NCBI RefSeq assembly: GCF_014174305.1
Contig: NZ_JABEQH010000011.1
Span: forward strand, 1-64,000
Length of the DNA: 64,000 nucleotides
Direction: 5' to 3'
Origin: Gluconacetobacter johannae
GTDB taxonomy: Bacteria > Pseudomonadota > Alphaproteobacteria > Acetobacterales > Acetobacteraceae
Of the stretch, positions 36,353-44,431 are shown piece by piece; position 1 is the first letter of the stretch; the number at the start of each line of letters is the position of its first letter. A model generated the notes under the pieces. The model was not told the DNA's origin. It saw nothing but the letters and a program-made list of their open reading frames with translations, and ran no database searches. A program made the translations under genes and the position numbers.

Positions 36353-37377
36353 CAGCCGCGCCCCCGGTCGCCGTCGCGCACGTCCAGCGCGTCGCGCAGG
36401 CCGTCGCCCAGGATGTTCAGCGCCAGCACCACGACGATGATGGCAAGACCCGGCGCCACCGCCACCATCGGGCGGGTGTAGATCAGCCCCTCGCCGTCCT
36501 GGATGATGGTGCCCCACGACGCCGCGGGGGCCTGCACGCCGATCGACAGGAACGACAGCGCCGATTCCGCCATCAGCGCCAGCGCCGTCATCAGCGGCGC
36601 CAGCACCACCAGCGTGCCGGTGACGTTGGGCAGGATGTCGCGCAGCACGATGCGATGGCCCGGCACCCCCAGCCCGCGCGCGGCGGTGACGAATTCCGAC
36701 CGGCGCAGCGCCATCACCCGCCCGCGCACCGGCCGCGCCGCATAGGGGACATAGACCAGCGCGATGATGCAGATGGGAATCAGCAGATTGTCGCTGGCCA
36801 CCGTGAACGGCCCGATCCGCAGCCCCTGGGTGACGGTGACGATCGAGAGCGAGATGGCGAACAGATAGACCGGCACCGCCCACATGATGTCCATCATCCG
36901 CGACAGCACGGCGTCCACCACGCCCCCGGCATAGCCGGCCACGATGCCCACGCCCGCCGCCAGCAGGATGCACAGCGCCGCCGCGCTGAAGGCGATCAGC
37001 AGCGAATTGCGCCCGCCATACAGCAGCCGCGCCGCCACGTCGCGCCCCTGGCTGTCGGCCCCCAGCGGATAGGCCGCCATGCGCCAGGTCGGCCCGATGG
37101 GCGACAGGCCCAGGTGCAGCGGGTTGTCGTTGGGCTGCATGATGTCGAGCTGCCGCCCGTCCAGCATCACCGTCCCCGCGACGTTCGAGGTGAAGGGGTC
37201 GGTCTGCGCCACATCGCGGGCATAGACCGGCGCCAGCAGGCACGCCACGCCGACCAGCACCAGGACCGCCAGCGACGCCATCGCGCCACGGTTGCGCCCC
37301 AGCACGCGGGCCGCCGTCCGCCACGGGCCGGCGGAAGCGCGCCCGGCGGCGGGCGCGGAAGGGAACGCCGTCGTCAT
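36352..37377 (-). CDS. dppC: peptide/nickel ABC importer, permease (DppC type)
   Basis: A 341-residue permease. PLGADSQGRDVAARLLYGGR is the DppC/OppC hallmark, and SEFVTAARGLGVPGHRIVLR is the ATPase-contact EAA loop. About six membrane segments. It has a longer periplasmic loop after the first helix (about 75 residues) than the second permease. ATG at 37377 with AAGGAGG five bases upstream; an upstream in-frame ATG at 37401 is less likely. Confidence 0.92.
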   Translation of the reverse strand: MTTAFPSAPAAGRASAGPWRTAARVLGRNRGAMASLAVLVLVGVACLLAPVYARDVAQTDPFTSNVAGTVMLDGRQLDIMQPNDNPLHLGLSPIGPTWRMAAYPLGADSQGRDVAARLLYGGRNSLLIAFSAAALCILLAAGVGIVAGYAGGVVDAVLSRMMDIMWAVPVYLFAISLSIVTVTQGLRIGPFTVASDNLLIPICIIALVYVPYAARPVRGRVMALRRSEFVTAARGLGVPGHRIVLRDILPNVTGTLVVLAPLMTALALMAESALSFLSIGVQAPAASWGTIIQDGEGLIYTRPMVAVAPGLAIIVVVLALNILGDGLRDALDVRDGDRGRG

Positions 37378-37423
37378 CGCGCCTCCTTGGCGAGCCGCCA
37401 TGCGGCCCCGTATCCCGCCCCGG

Positions 37424-39172
37424 TCACTGCACCCATACGCGCGAAAAAGTCATGTGATAGAGGTTGGTATAGAAATAATGCCCCAGCCGGCGCGACACCA
37501 GGTCGATGTAATTCATGCGGATCATCGGCACGGCGGGGCTGTCGCGGTCGATCGCGCGGTTGGCCTGCGCCCACAGGTCGGCCGCCTGCGCGGGGTCGGT
37601 CGCGGCCTTCGCGCGGTCCATCAGCGCCTGCGTCGCGCGGTCGCAATAGCCGGCGATATTGATGGAACTGTCCGAACCGGGATGGAAATTCTCGCACCCC
37701 AGCAGGTCGTCGAGGAAATTCGACGCCGAGGGATAGTCCGCGTACCAGTTCGTGATGCTGATCTGGACCCTGTTGGCGGTGTTCTGGATGTAGCCAAGCT
37801 GCACCGAATGGGCCAGCGGCTTGACGCTGGCGTCATAGCCGATGGCCTGCAGCATGTTGCGGAGATACACACCCATGCTCATGTCCACGGCGGTGTTCTG
37901 CACCAGCAGGGTCACATGCTGCCCGCGCGTGCCGCTCTGCGCCACCAGGGCGCGGGCGCGGTCCAGGTCCGGCGCCTGCCAGGACGCGGCCCGGTGGTCG
38001 GGGTCGGCCCCGCGCGTGTAGGAACAGCCGTCGATCGCCCCCGCGATGCCGTCCGGCACCATGGTGCACAGGGGGGCCGCCACGCCCGCGCCGCCGTACA
38101 GGATGACCATCGCCCGCCGGTCCATCGCGTAGTTCACCGCCTGCCGCGCCAGCCGGTTGTCGAAGGGCGGGATGTTGACGTTCATCGGGACATAATACAT
38201 GCCGAACAGCGGGCGGAGATGGACCTGCGCGGTGTAATGCGACCCCAGTTCGCCCAGCCGGTCCAGCGGCTTGTTGTCGAACATCCAGTCGTACTGGCCG
38301 TTTTCGACCGCCGTCACCTCGGCCTCGTCCGGCAGGCCGAAATCGTAGACGATATGGTCCACGTAGCCGTCGGGCTGGGCGTCGGCGTTCCAGACCCGGA
38401 AATACGGATTGCGCTCCAGCTTCGCACCCTGGTCGGGGTCGTAGGAGACGAAGCGGTACGGCCCGGTCGTGGGGGCGGGCGCGTTGCCCAGATCGTGGTC
38501 CGGCAGGTCGGCCGGCAGGATCGACGCATGCGGGAAGGCCAGCTTGGGCAGGAATTCGGCGTCCGGGTCGTGCAGGTGGAATACGATGGCGCGGGTCGCC
38601 GGATCGACCTCCAGCCCGCCTTGCAGGGTGCAGTGCGCCGGGTCGCGCAGGCAGGCGTCCGCGCCGACGATATTGCCGTAGAACGACCCCGCCGTGGGAC
38701 TGCCGACGCGGAAGATGCGGCGTATCGACGCCGCCACGTCCGCCACCGTGACCTCCCGCCCATCGGAAAAGCGCAGGCCGCGCCGCAGGACGAAGCGCCA
38801 GGTCCGCCCCCCGTCCACGGGCTGCGGCACCGCTTCCGCCAGGTCGGCGACGATGTCGTTGCTGGCCGGCCCGTCCGCCTTGCGGAACGTCACCAGCCCG
38901 TCGTACAGCACCGCGAACAACTGCGCGTATTGCGAGGTGTAATTCAGGTTTGGGTCGAGCGTCCCGCCCGACGAGGACGCCGTCAGCCGCAGGGTGCCGC
39001 CTCGGTGCGGGCTGCCCAGAGTTTGCCCGTCACTGGTTTGCGCGTCACCGGTCTGCCCGGCATCGGTAGTCGCGCCGCCGCGATCCTGCGCCCCGGCCGG
39101 CCCCGCGCATCCGGCCGCCGCCGCCAGAAGCAGCCCGGCGGCCAGCAGGGTGTGCGACGGCCGGGCCACCAT
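37424..39172 (-). CDS. peptide-type substrate-binding lipoprotein (SBP family 5)
   Basis: A 582-residue periplasmic binding protein that starts the importer operon. The signal ends in a lipobox (LLAAAAGC). A Gln/Thr/Asp-rich linker follows, then family-5 motifs: GGTLRLTASSSGGTLDPNLN, WRFVLRRGLRFSDGREVTVADV and ARQAVNYAMDRRAM. ADYPSASNFLDDLLGCENFH near the C-terminus resembles peptide-binding members. It delivers the ligand to the DppBC-like channel. It lies next to and in the same direction as the Sco1-like gene, with no gap. Confidence 0.92.
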   Translation of the reverse strand: MVARPSHTLLAAGLLLAAAAGCAGPAGAQDRGGATTDAGQTGDAQTSDGQTLGSPHRGGTLRLTASSSGGTLDPNLNYTSQYAQLFAVLYDGLVTFRKADGPASNDIVADLAEAVPQPVDGGRTWRFVLRRGLRFSDGREVTVADVAASIRRIFRVGSPTAGSFYGNIVGADACLRDPAHCTLQGGLEVDPATRAIVFHLHDPDAEFLPKLAFPHASILPADLPDHDLGNAPAPTTGPYRFVSYDPDQGAKLERNPYFRVWNADAQPDGYVDHIVYDFGLPDEAEVTAVENGQYDWMFDNKPLDRLGELGSHYTAQVHLRPLFGMYYVPMNVNIPPFDNRLARQAVNYAMDRRAMVILYGGAGVAAPLCTMVPDGIAGAIDGCSYTRGADPDHRAASWQAPDLDRARALVAQSGTRGQHVTLLVQNTAVDMSMGVYLRNMLQAIGYDASVKPLAHSVQLGYIQNTANRVQISITNWYADYPSASNFLDDLLGCENFHPGSDSSINIAGYCDRATQALMDRAKAATDPAQAADLWAQANRAIDRDSPAVPMIRMNYIDLVSRRLGHYFYTNLYHMTFSRVWVQ

Positions 39173-39787
39173 TCAGTGCGCCGCCATCAGGCCGTTCAGG
39201 CGGGCCGCGATGTCGTCGGCCGACGCGGTGGAGTCGATGGTGCCGGCATAGCGGCCTTCGGGCGACATGATGACGATGCGGGGCGACGGTTCCATGCTGT
39301 AGTCGCCGTCCTTGCCCTCATGCCGGACATAGGGCGCATGATATTCGCGCGTCACCGCCTGGATCATGTTGGGCGCGCCGGTCAGCGCGAAGATGCGCGG
39401 GCCGAAGCGCAGGGTATAGGCCCGCAGAAGCTCGGCCGTGTCGCGCATCGGGTCCAGCGTGATGAACAGCGGCGCCACCATGCGCGCGCGCGGGCCCAGC
39501 CGGTCCATCGCCCCGGCCATCGCCGTCAGCGTGGCGCCGCATTGCGTGTCGGGGCAGCGGGTGTAGCCGAAATAGACCAGCATCCACCGGCCCTGGAAAT
39601 CGGTGTCCGACACCGCGCCGTCGGCGGCGCTGACCAGGCGGAACGACCCGCCGACCTCGTTGCCGTTGCTGGACAGGACCGGGCCGATCCGGTCCGCGAC
39701 CCGGTAGGCGCCATACGTCGCGGCCATGATCGCCGCCACGATGACCAGAATGGCCGTCAGCCTGCGTTTGTCCTGTTGCTGCATCAA
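39173..39787 (-). CDS. Sco1/SenC-like thioredoxin-fold protein with altered copper site
   Basis: A 204-residue protein with an N-terminal membrane anchor and the Sco fold (GRWMLVYFGYTRCPD). Sco copper chaperones use CPDVC (CxxxC) and a His in YxVDHS. Here the pair is spaced CPDTQC (four residues between) and the His position reads SMEPSP, so the His ligand is absent. Copper delivery to cytochrome oxidase is therefore doubtful; a thiol role is an alternative. The start overlaps the polA stop by four bases. Confidence 0.85.
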   Translation of the reverse strand: MMQQQDKRRLTAILVIVAAIMAATYGAYRVADRIGPVLSSNGNEVGGSFRLVSAADGAVSDTDFQGRWMLVYFGYTRCPDTQCGATLTAMAGAMDRLGPRARMVAPLFITLDPMRDTAELLRAYTLRFGPRIFALTGAPNMIQAVTREYHAPYVRHEGKDGDYSMEPSPRIVIMSPEGRYAGTIDSTASADDIAARLNGLMAAH

Positions 39788-42615
39788 TGCGCGTCCGCCC
39801 AGTTCGATCCGGTCCCGGTTTCCACCACCAGCGGCACCGAAAGGGACGCGGCGGATTCCATGACCTGTTTCACGAGGGCCGACAGCGCGCCTGCGTCGCG
39901 CGCCTGCACCTCGAACAGAAGTTCGTCATGGACCTGAAGCAATAGCGATCCGTCAAGCCCGGCATCGGCCAGCGCGGCGGGCAGGCGCACCATCGCGCGC
40001 TTGATGATGTCCGCCGCCCCGCCCTGCAGCGGCGCGTTGATGGCCTGCCGTTCGGCATAGGCGCGGCGCGCGGCGTTGCGGTCGTCGATCCCCGGCACCC
40101 AGCAGCGCCGGCCGAACGGGGTGGTGACGTAGCCCTGCGCCTTCGCCTCGGCGCGCATGCGGTCCATGTAGTCGCGGATGCCGGGATAGCGGGCGAAATA
40201 GGCGTCGATGTACGACCGCGCCTCGCCCGGCGAAATGCCGAGCTGCCGCCCCAGCCCGAAGGCGCTGATGCCGTAGATGATGCCGAAATTGATCGCCTTC
40301 GCCCGGCGGCGGGTCAGCGGGTCCATGCCTTCGATGGGAATGCCGAAGACCTCGGACGCGGTGCGGGCGTGGATGTCCTGGCCCAGCGCGAAGGCCTCGC
40401 GCAACGGCGCGATGTCCGCGACATGCGCCAGCAGCCGCAGTTCGATCTGCGAATAATCGGCCGACAGCAGCACATGGCCGGGCGCCGCGACGAAGGCCCG
40501 GCGGATGCGCCCGCCTTCCTCGGTGCGGATGGGGATGTTCTGCAGGTTCGGCTCGTTGGACGACAGGCGGCCGGTCGAGGTGATGGCCATCTGGAACGAG
40601 GTATGCACCCGCCCGCTGCGCGGGTCCGCCTGGCCGACCAGCGCGTCGGCATAGGTCGATTTCAGCTTGGCCAGCTGCCGCCACGCCAGGATGCGGCCCG
40701 GCAGGTCGTGCCCCTTGTCCGACAGGTCCTGCAACACCGACGAATCGGTGCCCCATGCGCCGGATTTCATCCGCTTGCCGCCGGGCAGGCCCATCTCGTC
40801 GAACAGGATCTCGCCAAGCTGCTTGGGCGAGCCGACGTTGAACGTGCGGCCCGCCAGCCCATGGATCTCGGCCTCCATGCCCGCCATGCGGTCGGCGAAA
40901 TCGGCCGACATGCGGCGCAGTTCGGCGACGTCCACGGCGATTCCCGCCCGTTCCATGTCCGCCAGCACCGGCACCAGCGGCCGTTCCAGCTCCTCATACA
41001 GCGCCAGCGCGCGATGGATACGCAGCAGGGGCCGCAGGGTCAGCCACAGCCGCAGGGTCACGTCCGCGTCCTCGGCGGCGTATTCGGTGGCGCGCCGGAC
41101 ATCGACCCGCGCGAAGGGGATGCGGTTGCGGCCGGTGCCCGTCACCTCGTCATAGGAAATCGGGGTGTGGCCCAGGTACAGGCGCGACAGCTCGTCCATC
41201 CCCTGGCCGTGGCGGCCGGCGAACTGCGCGTAGGAAATCAGCATCGTGTCGTCGATCGGCGCGGGCTGCGGCGCGCCCGCCCGCGTCAGCACCAGCAGGT
41301 CGAACTTCGCGTTCTGGAAGATTTTCAGCACCGCCGGGTCGGCCAGCAGCGGCCCCATGACCGCCAGCACCAGCCCGATGTCCAGTTGCGGGCCGACCGG
41401 GTCGGCCTGCGGACCGGGCTCCGCCTCGCCCTCCAGGGGCAGAAGCTGCGGTTCGGCCACGGGCTCGGCCTCGTGGCGCAGGGGGATGTAGCATGCCCGG
41501 CCCGGCCCGACGGCCAGCGACAGGCCGACCAGCCCCGCATGCAGCGGGTCCAGCCCGTCGGTTTCGGTATCCACGGCGCAGACCCCGGCGCGCCGTGCCT
41601 CGGCCACCCAGGCTTCCAGCGCCTCGGCGGTGGTCACCGTCGCATAGGGGCCGTAGGGCACCTGGTCGGGCGCCACCGGCGCGACGTCCGGCGCAGCACC
41701 CGGGGCCGGCGGCGTGACCGACGGGGCGACGCCGATGGCGGCGGCCGAGCCCTTGAGGCCCATCCGGTGCAGCAGCGAGCGGAAGCCCATCACGGCCAGC
41801 CATTCGCCCAGCTTTTCCTCGTCGGGCTCGCGGCAGATCAGCTCGTCCAGCGGCATGGGGCACGGCGCGTCCTCGCGCAGCGTCACCAGCGTGCGCGACA
41901 GGCGGGCCTTGTCGGCGTATTCGATCAGATTGTCGCGCCGCTTGGACGCCTTCATGGCCGGCGCGGCCGCCAGGATGTCGTCCAGCGAGCCGTATTCGGC
42001 GATCAGCGCCGAGGCCGTCTTCGGCCCGATGCCCGGCACGCCGGGCACGTTGTCCACCGAATCGCCGATCAGCGCCTGCACGTCGATCACCTTGTCGGGG
42101 GTGACGCCGAACTTGGCCTCGACCTCGCGCGGGCCGATGGGCTTCTGGCGAATCGGGTCCATCATGTCCACGCCGGGGCGGATGAGCTGCATCAGGTCCT
42201 TGTCGGACGACACGATGGTGCAGGTGCCCCCGGCCTCGGTCACGCGGCGGGCGTAGGCAGCGATCAGGTCGTCGGCCTCCCATCCCGCCTGTTCGATCCC
42301 TGGCACGCCGAAGGCCGCCGTGGCGTCGCGCACCAGGGCGAACTGCGGCCGCAGCTCCTCGGGCGGTTCGGGCCGGTGGGCCTTGTACTGGTCGTAGATC
42401 TCGTTGCGGAAGGTCAGCCGCCCAGCGTCGAAGATCACCGCCAGATGGGTGCCCACATGGTCGCGCAGCAGGCGCGCCAGCATGTTGGTGAAGCCGAACA
42501 CCGCATTGACCGGCGTGCCGTCGGGGGCGGACATCGGCGGCAGGGCATGGAAGGCGCGAAAGATGAACCCCGATCCATCGACCAGGATCAGGTGAATCGG
42601 GGCGTCGCTGGACAT
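39784..42615 (-). CDS. polA: DNA polymerase I
   Basis: A 943-residue three-domain enzyme for Okazaki-fragment maturation and repair. The 5'-3' exonuclease has LVDGSGFIFRAFHAL, AGWEADDLIAAYAR and GDSVDNVPGVPGIGPKTA. The 3'-5' proofreading domain keeps its acidic motif (CAVDTETDGLDPL). The polymerase has SADYSQIELRLLAH (motif A), RRRAKAINFGIIYG (motif B) and LQVHDELLFEV (motif C). All catalytic motifs are present. It probably shares a transcript with the downstream Sco1-like gene and the upstream zinc-finger gene (10-base gap). Confidence 0.97.
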   Translation of the reverse strand: MSSDAPIHLILVDGSGFIFRAFHALPPMSAPDGTPVNAVFGFTNMLARLLRDHVGTHLAVIFDAGRLTFRNEIYDQYKAHRPEPPEELRPQFALVRDATAAFGVPGIEQAGWEADDLIAAYARRVTEAGGTCTIVSSDKDLMQLIRPGVDMMDPIRQKPIGPREVEAKFGVTPDKVIDVQALIGDSVDNVPGVPGIGPKTASALIAEYGSLDDILAAAPAMKASKRRDNLIEYADKARLSRTLVTLREDAPCPMPLDELICREPDEEKLGEWLAVMGFRSLLHRMGLKGSAAAIGVAPSVTPPAPGAAPDVAPVAPDQVPYGPYATVTTAEALEAWVAEARRAGVCAVDTETDGLDPLHAGLVGLSLAVGPGRACYIPLRHEAEPVAEPQLLPLEGEAEPGPQADPVGPQLDIGLVLAVMGPLLADPAVLKIFQNAKFDLLVLTRAGAPQPAPIDDTMLISYAQFAGRHGQGMDELSRLYLGHTPISYDEVTGTGRNRIPFARVDVRRATEYAAEDADVTLRLWLTLRPLLRIHRALALYEELERPLVPVLADMERAGIAVDVAELRRMSADFADRMAGMEAEIHGLAGRTFNVGSPKQLGEILFDEMGLPGGKRMKSGAWGTDSSVLQDLSDKGHDLPGRILAWRQLAKLKSTYADALVGQADPRSGRVHTSFQMAITSTGRLSSNEPNLQNIPIRTEEGGRIRRAFVAAPGHVLLSADYSQIELRLLAHVADIAPLREAFALGQDIHARTASEVFGIPIEGMDPLTRRRAKAINFGIIYGISAFGLGRQLGISPGEARSYIDAYFARYPGIRDYMDRMRAEAKAQGYVTTPFGRRCWVPGIDDRNAARRAYAERQAINAPLQGGAADIIKRAMVRLPAALADAGLDGSLLLQVHDELLFEVQARDAGALSALVKQVMESAASLSVPLVVETGTGSNWADAH

Positions 42616-42625
42616 GGTATCGCGA

Positions 42626-42871
42626 TCAGTGCGCGCTCTCGCCCCCCGCGTCGGGGTTCAGCACGAACAGGCGCGAGCAGTAGGGGCAGAACGTCTGGTG
42701 GTCGGCGATACGCAGCCATACGCGCGGATGGCCCAGCGCGCCCATCCCGCCGTCGCAGGACAGGGTGCGGGACTGGACGATGATCGTCTCGACATGCCCC
42801 AGGCGGGGTCGCGGCGTCGGATAGAGCGTCTGGGCCTGCATGATGTTCGTTCCGCCTTGGTCTGTGGTCAT
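42626..42871 (-). CDS. CHCC-type zinc-finger protein
   Basis: An 81-residue protein with the zf-CHCC pattern of mitochondrial complex I subunit NDUFS6 relatives: CDGGMGALGHPRVWL followed by CPYCSRLFVLN, which provides Cys, His, Cys, Cys for one zinc ion. Small alphaproteobacterial members are widespread and uncharacterised. The start may be 42871 or the second Met at 42841. It is divergent from the hydrolase gene with only 27 bases between. Confidence 0.82.
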   Translation of the reverse strand: MTTDQGGTNIMQAQTLYPTPRPRLGHVETIIVQSRTLSCDGGMGALGHPRVWLRIADHQTFCPYCSRLFVLNPDAGGESAH

Positions 42872-42898
42872 GGGGTCTGTGGTCAGGGGTGACGGGGG

Positions 42899-43984
42899 AT
42901 GATACGCAGGATTGCCGTGCTTTCAAACCTCCGCCTCTCACGCCTGCTTTATCTGGCCCTGCTGGCCCCGCTGGCCGGCGGGTGCGCCCTGCGCGACCTG
43001 CCGGTCCCACGCCCGCCGCCGGCCCATGCGGCGGACGGGGCGCTGGTGCCGCCCGACGGGAGCATGACCCTGTCCGACGGCGTGCGGGTGCCCTATCGCG
43101 TCTGGCCGGCCCGTGGGACGGAGCGCGCGGTGATCCTGGCCCTGCACGGTTTCGACGACAGCCGCGACGCCTGGGAATTTCCCGCCCCCGTGCTGGCGGG
43201 GCGCGGGATGACGCTGTACGCGCCCGACCTGCGGGGGTTCGGCGGCATGCCCGACCGGGGTGGCTGGGCCGGCGCCGACCGGCTGGTGCGCGACGTGGCG
43301 GACGAGGCCAGGGCCATCGCCCGCCGCCATCCCGGCGTGCCGCTGTACCTGATGGGCGAGAGCATGGGCGGCGCGGTGCTGACCTGCCTGATGGCCGGGC
43401 CGGACGCGCCGCCGGTCGCCGGCACCATCCTGCTGGCCCCGGCGGTCTGGAAACTGGGTCCGGGGGCCGAGGTGCTGCTGCGCCTGATGGCGGCGGGCGC
43501 GCCGGGCTGGCGGCTGACGGGGCACGAACTGCCGGTGCATGTGGTGGCCGGCGACGATCTGGCGGCGATGCGGCGGCTGTATTACGACCCGCTGACCCTG
43601 CGCGCGACGCGCATGCAGGCCCTGTCCGGCCTGGCGGCGCTGATGCACCGGGCGGCGGACGATGCGCCGCACATGCGCGGGCCGGTGCTGGTGGTCTATG
43701 GCGGGCGGGACCAGTTGATCCCGCCGTCGGCCATGGCCGACCTGTGGCGACGCCTGCCCGCATCCGCCCGCCGGGACTATATCCCCGGCGGCTACCACCT
43801 GCTGATGCGCGGCCGCACGCGGCAGGCGGTGATGAACGATGTGACGCAGTGGATCGCCGCCCCCGACCGCTTCCTGCCCTCGGGCGGCGACGCCGCCGCC
43901 GCCGCCTGGTCCGCGCTGCCGCATGACGGCAGCGACACCCCCCCGCCGCTGCCCGCGGCGCTGGACGGGCTGGCGGCCAAATAA
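42899..43984 (+). CDS. alpha/beta-hydrolase lipoprotein (lysophospholipase-like)
   Basis: A 361-residue protein. The N-terminal signal ends in a lipobox (LLAPLAGGC), so it is likely membrane-anchored. The hydrolase core has LALHGFDDSRDAWEF for the oxyanion hole, the nucleophile elbow MGESMGGAVL, Asp in YGGRDQLIPP and His in GGYHLLMRG. This matches the monoacylglycerol lipase/lysophospholipase group. Substrate unknown. It directly precedes tRNA-Arg. Confidence 0.85.
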   Translation: MIRRIAVLSNLRLSRLLYLALLAPLAGGCALRDLPVPRPPPAHAADGALVPPDGSMTLSDGVRVPYRVWPARGTERAVILALHGFDDSRDAWEFPAPVLAGRGMTLYAPDLRGFGGMPDRGGWAGADRLVRDVADEARAIARRHPGVPLYLMGESMGGAVLTCLMAGPDAPPVAGTILLAPAVWKLGPGAEVLLRLMAAGAPGWRLTGHELPVHVVAGDDLAAMRRLYYDPLTLRATRMQALSGLAALMHRAADDAPHMRGPVLVVYGGRDQLIPPSAMADLWRRLPASARRDYIPGGYHLLMRGRTRQAVMNDVTQWIAAPDRFLPSGGDAAAAAWSALPHDGSDTPPPLPAALDGLAAK

Positions 43985-44037
43985 ATGCATGATCGGGACT
44001 GGCGCGCCCGGCAGGTTCGGGCTATGGAGGCGTCACT

Positions 44038-44114
44038 GGACTCGTAGCTCAGCTGGATAGAGCGTCGCCCTCCGAAGGCGAAGGTCGAAGGTTCGAATCC
44101 TTTCGAGTCCGCCA
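44038..44114 (+). tRNA. tRNA-Arg (anticodon CCG)
   Basis: A full cloverleaf with encoded CCA: acceptor GGACTCG pairs with CGAGTCC, D arm GCTC..GAGC, anticodon loop CTCCGAA (CCG), T loop GGTTCGAATCC. It reads CGG codons. Its 3' end is immediately followed by an integrase remnant, so it appears to have served as an attachment site. Confidence 0.96.
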
Positions 44115-44168
44115 TTTCAAAAATATTCTGCATTAATATCAGGCACTTACCTGATTATTTGCCAATTC

Positions 44169-44396
44169 CTACAAACGATCCATCGTATCGCCCGCGACTC
44201 TTGCCTGCGCGACAGCGCGCGTATAGCGTTCCGCCTCGGAGCGCAGCCCGTGAGGGCCCAGGCCGTCAGGAAGCTGGGCCTCCTTCACCCAATCGACGAA
44301 ATTATTATAGAAGCCGTTGACAGAAAACGGGCGGCCGCGATCGGTCGATAGGAATGTCCCTGCCCCATTGTCCGTCCATTGCGCCAGAGATGCCCC
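44169..44396 (-). pseudogene. decayed tyrosine recombinase (integrase), C-terminal remnant
   Basis: Minus strand, 75 codons to a TAG. The product contains GTFLSTDRGRPFSVNGF, NNFVDWVKEAQLP, then GPHGLR joined directly to SEAERYTRAVAQARVAG. In intact family members about 25-30 residues, including the GH motif, lie between HGLR and the Tyr-bearing (V)ERYTR segment. They are missing here without loss of frame. An in-frame TGA at 44397-44399 ends similarity upstream. It lies 55 bases from the tRNA-Arg 3' end, the usual place for a tRNA-targeted integrase. Confidence 0.75.
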
Positions 44397-44431
44397 TCAA
44401 GGTTTCCAATGGTAGATCACGTGAGAATGTG

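Noticed and set aside
40369-42783. 804-codon plus-strand frame opposite polA
   Set aside because: Antisense shadow; polA shows all catalytic motifs.
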